Below the pieces are notes generated by a model. It worked only from the letters and a program-made list of their open reading frames with translations. It was not told the origin of the DNA and did not search any database. This document shows, piece after piece, positions 1 through 10,697 of a DNA stretch of 64,000 bases. This DNA comes from Rhizoctonia solani (lineage: Eukaryota; Basidiomycota; Agaricomycetes; Cantharellales; Ceratobasidiaceae), in NCBI RefSeq assembly GCF_016906535.1, contig NC_057385.1, positions 1,798,001-1,862,000 of the forward strand, in the 5' to 3' direction. A program made the translations under genes and the position numbers. Every line of letters begins with the position of its first letter. Within the stretch, counting starts at the first letter, position 1.

Positions 1-323
1 GAAGCACCCACAGAGCCAAGTATAGACTTTGGGCGAGAGGGCCATGTTACACAGAGCAATAAGCCGTCAAACTGTGGCCGCTTCCTGCTTATGAATGGGC
101 GGCATTTTAGGAGCAGCGGGCCGGTTATTGTGCTCAGAGCGTATGGCAAGAAAGAAGCTACGGAACTATCGACGTTTGTGGAAAGAGGTGTTTGTTAGGT
201 AGAATGAATGGGGAAAAGAAGTTCCGTACGCCGTATCCGTCTCAATACCCGAACCTACATCAGTGATATCATCATTTGAAATCAACTTCCTCCCTCGACC
301 ACTTGTAAATAATTATCCCAATC
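1..323. other. Window edge and upstream region of the CXXC gene
   Basis: An open frame without a start runs from the window edge to a TAG at 196-198 on the + strand (about 65 codons). It resembles no family I recognise and could be the 3' end of a gene lying outside the window or chance. The remaining stretch up to 323 would hold the promoter and 5' UTR of the next gene; no clear TATA box is visible. Confidence 0.25.
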
Positions 324-1162
324 ATGGTTGTAAGTAGGTATACTCTTGGAACCTTTGAAGGGCACTCAATGCTTTTATATAGCGTCTTCTACTCCAATTT
401 AAAGCGGAACTCGAGAATGTCACGGATCTGAAACCGGCAGATGAGAACTTCAACTGGTTCTTCGAGGCAAGTACATAAACGGGCCTGAGTAAAATCTTCC
501 AACTTATCGACCCTTCCTAGGTCAAATGCACTAGTTGCAATGAAGTGCACCCCAAGTATGTGTCCATGACCCGTACAGAGGAAATGGCTGTGTCTGGAGG
601 CAAGGGCAGCACGGCGAACTTTGTCTGGCGCTGCGGTATGTGCCTCACATCACTTCCCAATATCCGAGTAGATGTAAATAAACGAGTTATTGATGGAAGG
701 TCTATGCAAGCGGGAAAGCTCGGCCAAGTTTGAGGTGGCGAATCCAGTGCAACCCTATACCGCCGAGTCCAGTGGCCAATTCGCGCCTTTGGTCACCGTA
801 GATTGCAGAGGGCTCGAATTCATCAAGTGAGTACCCGATTCCTTCGATAGGAATTGCTATGTAGTTTCTTACTTTGGTTTAGTTTTGATCCCCGAGTAAG
901 GACATACAAGTTTGATCACATAAACCCATGCACATAATTGATGCTATATACCCATAGGGGGTCTGGACTTGCAAAGGAGCAGAATCTGGTACTATTTTCC
1001 CCGAAGTCCCTCTTGATGAACGCGAGTGGACCGATTACGACGAAAAGGTGATTTTGCGCTTCATAAACGGTTCGATTCACACTGACTGTGGGGTCGTCTC
1101 AACAGAAAGCTTGCCCAGTCGGGATCATGGAAATTGAGAGCAAATGGGTTCGCGCACCCTAA
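324..1162 (+). CDS. CXXC-motif zinc-binding protein (UPF0587 / C1orf123-like)
   Basis: This small protein of about 160 residues is spread over several short exons. Two CxxC pairs are visible, CTSC (just before EVHPKYV) and CGMC, which in the family bind one zinc ion. The second half keeps family landmarks: CRGLEF, ESGTIFPEVPLDE and EWTDYDEK. The start is placed at the ATG at 324, which gives only two codons before a donor GTAAGT; splicing then leads into NVTDLKPADENFNW, the expected N-terminal text of the family. The last exon ends ACPVGIMEIESKWVRAP then TAA. The family is conserved across eukaryotes and its biochemical role is poorly known, though the human protein has been linked to metal binding. 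Length and motif spacing match the family. The exact boundaries of the very short first exon are the least certain part. Confidence 0.85.
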
Positions 1163-1294
1163 CGGAGACATTAGGCCAAGCCGGAAGTGTAATAGGTATT
1201 ATGATATCGCAATTACAAGAATTGTCAGACATTTATAAGTTATGTATCCACGCAAAACCCAAGATTACTCCCAAGAATACACCACCACTACTGG

Positions 1295-3337
1295 TCACTT
1301 CGGCATTCCACCCTCTTGTTCGCATGTGATTGTCGGCTTCTCATTACCGAGTTCTCGCCTGACACCTTGAACCGATTGTTCCTTGTCCTCTTCACCCATA
1401 TGATCTATGCGTCCGACCAGGATATCTTTGCGCCATCGGGCGCCTTCTAACCATCTCTCATCTTTCTGTATTTCCTGAGCCTTCTTCTTTTCATAGGTCT
1501 GTAAGTCGGAGGTCGGGCGACCGTGATCCTCGTGTTCCGTAGGGCTCTCGCCCTTGGATTTGAACGAAGCTACTCTTTTGAGAGTACCCGCGAGTTCCTT
1601 TTGCTTCGCTTGTTTGGACTTTTGGAATCTCTTATAATGTTCCAATCTACCGGAGAGTTCTCATGAGAAAAATCAATAACAAAATAACACACATTACTTA
1701 CCCCCATAAGGTCAGTTCCGCTTTGGTCACCTGTACCTTTTTTAAATCTGCCCCTTGTCTCCCAAGTTCATCCAGGAACAAGCGATAGTGCTTGAACAAT
1801 AGATATTAGCCGGTGTTCAATCAAAGGTACTGGGAAGCTCACATCCACAGACGTCCGGTAATGGCCACTGAGTGGACTTAACTTGTGAATACGTCCCATT
1901 TTGACTTTGATTAATCCGGCAGAAGATATCAGGCCGCCGGCAGTAAATGAACTGTGCTGAAATGCGCCCGTTTCTTTAATTCCAATGAATAGATTTCGCT
2001 TCATATCTGTTCTAATTAGGCCTAGCCTCAAGTCATGTAGAATAGTGCCTTACCACAAACATAGATCCAAGTATTCTTCTTGACCGTCTTGCGCAACAAC
2101 CGTTCCATGATGCCCTTGGACGTGAAATGACTCCGTATCGTCTTTTGGAACTTGTTATCCCCAGGCTTGGAAACTGTGTCTACATAATGAGCCTCGCCGG
2201 AATTGAGTAACGAGTCGGACGAATTAGAACGAAATCCGATTCGGCCATGTTTGGCTGGCGCCTCTGAAATTTCTGCACCACGCATTTCTTCAGCAGTTAG
2301 AGGTACTATTCCCCTGCCATCGCCTACACATCATTCAGGATTGAACCCATAGCTTGATTAAAACGCTTACCCGCATCTTTCCATCTATTACTTCTTGTGT
2401 CAACCAGTTCATTGTTGCGGGCCCAGCGGAGCAACCCCTACGTCATAGTCAATACAATGGCACACAGCTTTGAGTGACACGCACCTGATCGTCAATGCGT
2501 ACCAGATAGTTCGCTCGCTGCTCTCTAGACAGGTATCTATATGCGAGATAGGTAAAACTTTCTAGCGGGACAAGTACATTGACTCACACTATGCGTTCGT
2601 TTTCCAGTTGCTCGCGCGAGCATTCAGGTAATGATAGATCCTTCCCTCCTCCATGATCTAACCACTTGAAGAAGTTCTCGGTAGTATCTTCTTCCTGCCA
2701 TTTCCTATGGTAAAACTAGTAGGCAAATGAGCATGTGCTATGTTAGATACCACTTTACTTACTTTCACTACCAGCAGCCAGGCTGACGTTTAGTCTCTAC
2801 AAGAGCCAAACACATTGAATCAACTCACGATTCGATCCGTATCGATGTTTCCTGTCAACGCAAGTTAGGGGCATCAAGCGAGCTGATTCCCTCGGGGCTC
2901 ACCCGTCGATCAGCTCCAACCAATGTTGAGTCTCGAGCATCTTGCTGTTCTTGTCTGGCAGACCCTCGTGGTCGGAAGGCAAAGCTTCTCCATCTTGCAA
3001 TCGACCAGCAAGGAAGACGGCCCGTCGTAATCGACTTTTCGGATCGTTCTCACCTGTCCGATGGTGCATTCCAGTGGGTCCGATCAACTAGGTAATACAC
3101 TGATCGTTACTAACCTCTTTCCGCAGATCGTAGGTTAGTCTGTTTACCTAGTTAAACAAAGCTATAGCGGGGTATTATGGGGGAGCTTACCCGGGCCTGA
3201 GCTTGGATAAGAGCGTCTTGCCACCTCCCGTCAGCCTCTTTTGGGCTCGTTGATCTTTTCTGGCGTGCCCGCCAGTGCTTGAGAATAACTCGAGCAGCCT
3301 GTACTTCTTGTTCGCCGTGCGCTTGTTCGATACTCAT
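1295..3337 (-). CDS. IQM-like protein with IQ (calmodulin-binding-type) motif
   Basis: This multi-exon gene encodes a soluble protein that resembles plant IQM proteins and their fungal relatives. The start is the ATG at 3337 (MSIEQAHGEQEV), followed by AARVILKHWRARQKR, an IQ-motif-like amphipathic stretch that could bind calmodulin. Next come QHWLELIDG and KHRYGSN, then a segment with FFKWLDHGGGKD, then NLFIGIKETGAFQHSSF, the GLISSAGLI block and HKLSPLSGHYRTS. The order and wording of these blocks match the IQM core (QHWLEAIDPRHRYG, GTFQHSSFLSG, SGHYLPT in plants). The C-terminus is charged and rich in K, E and R. Introns with GTGAGC or GTAAGT donors join the blocks without frame problems. 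Calmodulin binding is inferred from the motif only. The stop lies 132 bases from the end of the convergent CXXC gene. Confidence 0.75.
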
Positions 3338-3732
3338 ATCGGTATGCAAGGGTATAGTCGTAGTGGAGAGAAACGTCTATATGCCGTACCCCTTCCCCTG
3401 AATATAGTAACCACTAATTATAACAGCCTATGACATCATAGCGCTCCCTGAAGTGTCCAAACAACTGCTATTGAAATGATAATACGCGCGGAGATTTGTA
3501 CAGCTAGGTAAAATATGTGTGATTTTGAGATGTCGTGAGATATGTGAGATGGTAGGCAAAGGGTGAAAAAAGAAGTGCAAAGGTAGTAAAAGTGGGAGAA
3601 CATAGGGTTTCCGAGACAAGTGATGCAGAAAACAAACCGATACAAGACAGATGACACGAAAGCTAAGCTAGGTAAGACTAGTAAGGACGAAAGACTGGTT
3701 TTCATAATAGGTCATTTCTCGAATGCGTGAAT
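3338..3732. other. Intergenic, MAPKKK 3' region and IQM-gene promoter
   Basis: The stretch lies between two genes on the - strand. It is AT-rich and pyrimidine-rich on the - strand. Open frames in it have no ATG start, no recognisable domains and overlap each other. I see no other feature in it. Confidence 0.5.
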
Positions 3733-6700
3733 TTATCGTTCCTTGAATCCTTTAAAGACCCATCCGGGTGGAATTTCGAGCCAAGGGTGAGTGAGCAGCT
3801 CGGCAGCCGTTGGTCGTTCAGCTGGATCACTGGAGGCGTTGTCAGTTAGATGCCAGAAAAGCCGAAGCTAGTAAACTCACACGGCGAAGCACTTTCGTCT
3901 AAAGTCGTCCGCAAGAGGGCTCAAAATCACGTCGTCTGGGACGGGAGGAGCCTGCCGCAAGCCACCGACCTGCAATTCGCAAAATTAATTTCCGCATGTA
4001 AAAAAGCCTGGAACACACGCACCTTGTACATGACTGCAAACATATCGTCCTCTGTCCAGGGTCGCCGACCAGCTTGCATCTCGAGAACCACACACCCAAC
4101 GCTCCAAATATCTATTTTGGCGTTGTACCCTTGTTTGTTGCTGTGAAGCATTTCCGGAGCCATCCAAAACACTGAACCTTGCATCGCGGTTCCTTCGTGG
4201 TTGTTGTACACGTGCTCTACAAGGGGAATAGTGATGAGCTTGTGTTTTATTTCTCAGCACATTGAGCATAAACGTACCGCTGCGCTTGGAAATGCCAAAG
4301 TCGGAGATTTTGCATATGCCTGACCGATCAACGAGAATGTTGTCACCTTTCAGATCCTGAGACGAATAAATCAGAATACGTGTCTCCTGTCTCGCGTCAA
4401 GACTTACTCGGTGGAGGATACCCGATTTATGGAGATACGCGAGTCCATCAATAATCTGTCGACTAAACGAACGCACGACTTCGTCCTCGAACTTGCCAAA
4501 TTTACGCAACACGCTCCCGACCGATCCACCAGGAACATACTCCAAGAACCTAACCAGGATCCATCAGTTTCCACCCAAGTAGCACAAACCAAGAACACGA
4601 CTCACACGCTGAACACGTCCGCTGTTTCCTCGAAGCCAAGATACTGCACAATATGCGGATGATCCAGATCCCTGAGGGTATCGCTCTCCGATTTGAGCGC
4701 GTCGACGACGGTTACTTGCCTCGAGTCCGCGCGATCACTGTCTGTCTTGGGAAGCTCAACCTGCTTGACCGCGATCATTTCTCCGGTCGTCAAATTCATC
4801 GCGTGGTATACCCGGCCAAAGCTGCCCGTCCGATAAGCTGACCCTTGACCCACTTGAATGTTGCTATCAGAAAAGCGATAGTCAATACCCTCGCACCCTT
4901 CCGAAAAGAAACTCGACTAGAAAGATGACAACACTCACGTCGCTGTCTACCCGGACCACCCTCCGGAATAGTCTCGGGCACGTTGGGAGACGCACCCGCC
5001 CCGAGTGCAGCCGAGCCCGGTGTGACCTCCTCAACTCGCCCACCCCACATTTTCGTACTCCGCTTGCGCAAAATGTTCGAGACTGGAACCATCGTGCCCG
5101 GCTGGAGTGTCGCAGAGTCCGAATCGGGCATATACGTCGCGGAGTCATCGATCGGCGGCTGTTGGATCTTGGCTGCGTTGATGCGCTCGAGCATCTTTTT
5201 GCGTTCGGCCGCGACAACACGGATCGATTTCTTGTGCCTTCTTACGCCCGGGCCGCCAATGAGAGGTGCAACCGGGCCAGCCATGGGTGGAGCCTCGGTC
5301 GTGATAGGCGATGTGCCACCCGAGGGAGCATCGATGACAGGCTTGTCCAAATCGTGATTCGGGAAGAACTGGTCGAGCTTTTCGTACACTTCCTCGGCTT
5401 GAGGACGGATATCCCAGCTTGACGAACCTCGGGCGGACGAGTTTTGATGGCTTGGGAGCGTGGGACGGGCTGGGACGTCGCCCCCACTTCCGCTCCCACT
5501 AGCATTTCCACTAACCGTCGGGGCCTTTTTGCGGACTTCGAGGGGAGGGTGGATGCAATGAACGTGCCACTCGTGCTACTCTCTTGGGTCGAAGTTGGGG
5601 TTGAATCGGGATGAGACGAGGGCCGAGAGCCGTCGATACGCAACCGAAGTCCCTTGGGGCGCGTCGCCGTCCTCCTAACAAGCGGAGCACCAGTACCGGC
5701 TGCAGCCGCGGCCCCAGTTGCAGCTGCGGTTGCAGCGCCGCCCCAGTCGCGGGCGGAGCCGAGTTCTGTTTCGGAACCTGCCACAGAGTTCCACTATCCT
5801 CATCGCTCTCATCATACTCTTCCTCCTCTTGCACGGCCGGAGCAAAATCGCGTGAAATAATCTTTGCGGGAGGAGGAACGTACGACGGCTGAGCCACACT
5901 CGCGACGGGCATAATCGGCTGAGAAACCGAGCGAACAGGACCGCCGGGGGCAGCGGGGGAGTAATAGCCCCCTCCTTGCCGATGACCATACGTTCGATGG
6001 CAGCAGCAATCACGCGGTAATCGCCCGCTTTGAGCGTTCCAGCGTCAGCGTCAATGTCACCATCACCATCCACATCGGCAGTGTCCGATTCGGAAACCGC
6101 CGTCGTCGAGTCGCGATCGCTGTCGGTATCGCGCGCATGGGGGTATCCGACCGTCGACGCGTCCGAAGCGCTCGGTGAGGCCGTGCCGCTGTCCTCTAGT
6201 TCGGAATGGTCCGTAGGCGGGGTTTGGGGCGGAATCGGCGAGGGCTCGCCCGCTACAGATGAAGGAGATGACGATTCGGGCTCGGTACGGTACGGAGGAG
6301 GCGCGCTGAGCGCGTTTGTATTGAGTGAAAGCGGCACCGAGGGCTCTTCGATTCCACCGTACGCGTCGTCGACGCGCTCGTCCAAGACCGGGCGCTGCTG
6401 GAACGCATCTTGCGGGGGATTAAAGTGGGAATATCGGCCAGTGCTGACAGGAGGATGCAGTATGTTGAGGTGTCTGCGGTAACGGTGGAGGGCGATACAA
6501 ATCCGAAGGAGAAGGTCGATCGTATTCCGTCAAGGGGCGCTGCATCGTCGGGCGCGGACCAGGGCGCAACGAAGGGGGAAGTGCATCGTATGCCGACTGT
6601 GGACGCTGCTGCTGGGGGGGCTGAGCAAGCGACTCGCCGCTAAACGTTCGTCGGCCAACGAAGCAGGGTTCGGGTTTCCGTTGACGTTGGGATTGTAATA

Positions 6701-9700
6701 AGAACCAGGCTCGTTGGGTCTATTGAGGCCGACCATATTCTGCGGATTCCAATTCGAAAGCGGACCAGCGGGACGAGGGGACGTGCTGAACTCGTTCGCA
6801 TTGCGCGGGATAGCCTCGCCCGTCGCTCTCGGAACCGACACAGGCTCGGTAATCGTGCGGGGCATGGCCGACGTATGGCTCGGACTCGTGCCCGTCTGCT
6901 GCCTCGATGGCGGGCCCGGTCGCTGGATCGGCACAGGGTCAGGCCGTTGCTGCTGCTGTTGCTGCTGCTGAATCTGCTGCTCGTACTCCTTCCTCTCATA
7001 ATCCCTCCGCGCCTCGTACTCCTTCCGCTCCCTCGCCTGCATTTCCAACCGCTCTCTCTCATACCGATCGTACCCCTGCGGCTGCTGCGGCTGCGTCGGC
7101 GGCTGTTGCACATACCCCCCACCCGTCTTTTGCTGCTCGAGAAACGGCCCGCCCGTGCGTTGAGGCTCGATAAACCCACCGGTCCGCTGGGGCTCGATAA
7201 ACCCGCCCGTCCGCTGCAAAGGCGGCTCGAATCCTCCGCTCGCGCGCTGATCGAATCCGCCATTTCGCTGATCGTACCCGGCACTCGCGCGCTGGTCGCT
7301 GTACCCTCCGCCCGTGCGCTGTGGCTCCATGTACCCGCCCGTGCGCTGGGGCTCGACGTACTGGCCATAGTTGGGCTGGCGCTGCTGATCGACGGGGGCA
7401 GCGACGCGTCCTGCGCCCTGCTGATGATACTGCTGCATCGACGGCGGAGGAAGCTGGGGCTGGATCGTCTGGGACTGCTGTAAAGGTGACGTATTCGAAT
7501 GACGATACCCATCGTGCGATGCCTGTCGGTGCGGGGGCTGCTCGGGCTGCGACTGACGGACGTCGTAGACTGCCGGGCTGAGCACTTGCTGCCCTGGTGG
7601 ACTGGTAATGACAGGTCCGGGGCTGGGACCGCGCCCACTGGCCCATTGGGCCGCGGGCGGGGGCGGAGGGGGTGCAGGTGGGGCACCGTAGCTCTCGCGA
7701 AGGTTGCCCATACTTCGGGCACCTCCTCGTAGCTGGGGCGACTGGGCACGCTGGTGAGCGATTCCTACACCACTCATAGGGCCGATGGTTCCGCCGGTGT
7801 TCATGCGATGGACAACATCGGGAGAATCATAGGACCATTGCTGGCTCGCTTGAGTGACGTATTCGGAGCCGGGGGTGCGTGGGGGCATGGCACCGCGTGG
7901 TGGGCCCGCAGGGACGTTACGAGTGATGTACTGCGGTTGCTGAGACTGAGAGTAAGATTGCTGTTGGTATTGTTGGGGTTGCTGGGGGTATGCATGCTGT
8001 TGTGGATAAGGATATGTCTGGGCGTGTGGAGTTGGATGTGCAGCTGGTTGAGGGGGAGGTGGAGGAGCCTGCTGAACAAACGGCTGGCCTCCGGGCGAGG
8101 GCTGCCTAGCTCGTTGGGGCTGTCGACTATAGTGTGGATCTTGTTGGCGTACGGGTGCCTGAGGCTGCTGCTGCTGTTGTTGCTGCTGCTGCTGCTGATA
8201 TGCACGATACTGCTGCTCGGTTGGCGGGCGGGCATCGGTAGGACGACGACCGTGTCCACTGGGTGTCCTCATCGGGCTGCTAGTACGATTAGGAGGAAAA
8301 GCAGCAGCAGAGGGCGCACCGCGGGGGATATACCCACTGTTACTACCTCCGCTCGTATAACCGCTCGTGGCCGATCCATTTTGATAAGACGCGCCGTTTT
8401 GGTACATGGGATTGGTATTGGCAAGCCCAGGGTGATCGCGAGCCCACTGCTGGCGCTTGGAGGCAAGATCGGCCCTCTGCTTGGCCATCCAACGCTCGGT
8501 CTCTTCTTCGCGGCGGCGCTCCTCGGCAGCCAAGGCCATCTCTCGCTCATAGGCACTATCGGGTTCAGAGGGTCGTCGGGCATGGGTGGGATGAGCTGGA
8601 ACAGAGACATGGGGTTGAATGGTGCCGGCACCAGACATGGGAGCAGTAGATGGATTCATATTAGGATTAGTTTCGTCGAATCCAGGTGGGGACCGCGTGG
8701 CGGTGGGCGTGGGGGTGACGCTGCCGCGGCGTTCTTGTGCACGCGTAGCGGAGAGTGATGATGTAAGTTCGGGAGAAGAGCCGGGGGGAGCTGGCTGGGA
8801 AGCTACGGGGCTCATATCGGATGTGCCCGAGCCAGAGCCACGCCTTCTAACGCGCCAGGATGTGCTCTGTCGACCGCGCCTCGAGGCTGGGTGGCGGTGA
8901 AGGGCCTGGACAGGGGAACGGGCCATGTCCTGCTCGCCATGGTCCGAGACGGCAGAGACGGATGCCTCGTAGCCAGCCGAGGCCAGGCGATCGCTGGCCG
9001 GAGATACGCTCCGGCGCGATGGGACGAGGGCATACGCATAGTGCCCGGAGAAAATGAAGATAGTGAGGGCAAGAGGGGTGGCACGGGGGCAATAGTCGGG
9101 GGTGGCAGGGGGACAGGGATATCGGCATCGGGAGACTCTGAGGGGGCATCGGCGCGTTGGGCGAGAAACTTGAGGGTGCCGCGGTCGTCACCAAAGTGCT
9201 GGCAGTCTATGAGTAATTGGTTGTCATCGAGTGCTGGGCCAATAGCAAACCCCCCTAGCTCGGTTCGATAGATGGCAATGCTCGAGTGCAAATCGTCTGG
9301 GATATGGAGCTGCGGATAGTATGACATGAGCAAGCGAAAATCGCAAAAAAGCGAAGAAAAAAATTGATTGGACACACCTTGGACAGTATACGCTCGCGGA
9401 TGGCCTGTGCATCGGTGTGGCCGGTGAGATCGACAACGACATAGTTTTCGGCGTCGTGCGTGACAGCGACGATGATGCGTTCTATGCGCGGACGGTTGGG
9501 CGAGAGCGGGCGGCGGACACTCGGAGACTGTGGGACGATGAGCAGAGTACAGAACAACGCGGGAAATGAGACTCGCCTGGGCTGCAGAGCGGCGCTGGGA
9601 GGACTCGGCCTCGGCATTGTCGCTGTCCTCGCCGACGGGGAGGTTTGGGGTCACGTGTGGCTTGGAGGAGGGCTTGTTGAAGACGAGGTCGAGCGGAGGG

Positions 9701-10032
9701 AGGTTCTGGCTGGGGGTGGGAGGTGGGGGTGTGGACTCGGGGCCGGGAGAGTCGCTGGAGCGGGCGCTGGAGCCGGATGCGCCGACGTAGGATGTCGGGG
9801 ACGGGGAGGTGACGGCCCGCGGGGATGGGGCGGTTCTCCGCGGAGACGAGGCGCGTATGGTGGCGGGTCTGGAGGGAGCAGTGGTGTAACCGTTGAAGTA
9901 GTTCTCGGCAGGAGTGTCCTCGTCGCTGCTGCTGCTGCGGTCTGGGTTGGCGAGGACAAGGAGCTTGATGGCACGGCGTCCGCCTCGTCGTCGCGGAGTC
10001 TGTGCATCGCGGTCGACTTCCACCGCGGCCAT
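3733..10032 (-). CDS. BCK1: Bck1/Mkh1-type MAPKKK of the cell-wall-integrity cascade (frame-broken)
   Basis: This is a serine/threonine kinase of about 1,900-2,000 residues. The N-terminal segment carries a Ras-association-like fold (IVAVTHDAENYVVVDLTG, then IAIYRTELGGFAIG), as in Bck1/Mkh1 relatives. A long disordered Q/P/S-rich region follows, with a polyglutamine run and a QRTGG repeat array. The C-terminal kinase shows GSFGRVYHAM, IAVKQVELPK, EYVPGGSVGSVLRKFG, HR|DLKGDNILVD (interrupted by an intron), DFGISK, GSVFWMAPE and DIWSVGCVVLEM, ending HPWLEIPPGWVFKGF. The ATG at 10032 is the first in its frame; an upstream exon is not excluded. A GC-AG intron lies at 9528-9576. The frame breaks near 4826, 5545, 5742, 5947, 6617 and 9095, each time as if one base were missing, and once near 6430 in the other direction or by a 40-base intron. 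The break at 4826 falls inside the glycine-rich loop (LIGR-GSFGRV), so it is almost surely not natural. In other fungi the family phosphorylates a Mkk1-type kinase downstream of Pkc1. Confidence 0.85.
7119..7361 (-). repeat. Array of [FY]xEPQRTGG repeats inside the MAPKKK
   Basis: The - strand reads YVEPQRTGG, YMEPQRTGG, a divergent stretch with DQRASAG and DQRNGG, then PPLQRTGG, FIEPQRTGG twice and FLEQQKTGG. Five of these fit [LIVM]xx[QNTS]xTG, the consensus reported for the yeast actin-patch kinases Prk1 and Ark1. The copies differ at DNA level, so this is a diverged protein repeat rather than a recent microsatellite. Confidence 0.85.
8164..8198 (-). repeat. CAG/CAA polyglutamine tract in the MAPKKK
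   Basis: The - strand carries a run of about eleven CAG and CAA codons after RAYQ. Shorter glutamine runs occur elsewhere in the same disordered region, for example opposite 6951-6970. Confidence 0.9.
9528..9576 (-). other. GC-AG intron in the MAPKKK gene
   Basis: On the - strand the exon ends CAG and the intron begins GCGAGT and ends CCCACAG (49 bases, phase 0). It joins RRSAAQ to SPSVRRPLSP. No GT donor nearby keeps the frame, and CAG|GCGAGT matches the strong consensus typical of GC donors. Confidence 0.7.
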
Positions 10033-10697
10033 TCCGTCGTCGTCGTACGCAGTCAAAGTGGCACAGGGCACAGCAGAGTACGCAGCCAAATCCCAAAAAC
10101 CACGCCTCGTCGCCGTCGAATCCAATTAGCGCTCGGTGTCAACAAAGGTCCACCGACCAAGCAACCGCCCTATTTCACCCCCCTCTCGTCCTCATTCCCA
10201 CCACGAGGCCCCTCCAGCTACCCTAGTTTTTCATTACACACACTCTTTCTTATTTCCCCTAAAAGCTCGTCCCTCTCCTCCACACCACCCATTGCCCACA
10301 TCCATTACATCACCCCCACGCCATTCGCTAACATCCTTCCAGACGCGCCTCTTACACGTCTCTGATCAACCCACATATACTCCGCTTTTTCCCTCTCTAC
10401 ATGCCCCTTTGGGATACATCAATCTCTTCCCACCGCAGAAGCACATCCCTCGTCTCTCGCACAAGGCTAGAACGTGCATCCTCATGAAACACTCCCATCA
10501 CTCCAACACATGGTTTCAGTCCTTTTTTTTTCACCCTGTAATTCCGTTATATGCAACTTGACTTGTTCCAAGCCCAAAGCACAAGACATCCAAGCCTGGA
10601 AAAAAAGCACTTCCAAAGGGACCTCGCAAGGGTTTCGCGCATGAATTTCACAAGACAAGCTTATTACACCAACTTCCGCCCAATTTTTGTGTCATCA
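10033..10697. other. Pyrimidine-rich region upstream of the MAPKKK gene
   Basis: The + strand here is strongly C/T-rich (about 10130-10530) with runs of CCC and TTTT. It lies upstream of the MAPKKK start and downstream of the purine permease stop, so it probably holds the MAPKKK promoter and 5' UTR plus the permease 3' UTR. Open frames on the + strand reflect the skewed composition and have no recognisable protein content. Confidence 0.5.

Noticed and set aside
7754..8758. A 334-codon open frame on the + strand
   Set aside because: It is antisense to the Q/P-rich part of the MAPKKK and consists of Leu/Gly-rich text produced by the complement of CAG and CCN codons.
10136..10561. Overlapping + strand frames rich in Pro, Ser and His
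   Set aside because: They reflect the C/T-rich promoter composition; no conserved text or introns.
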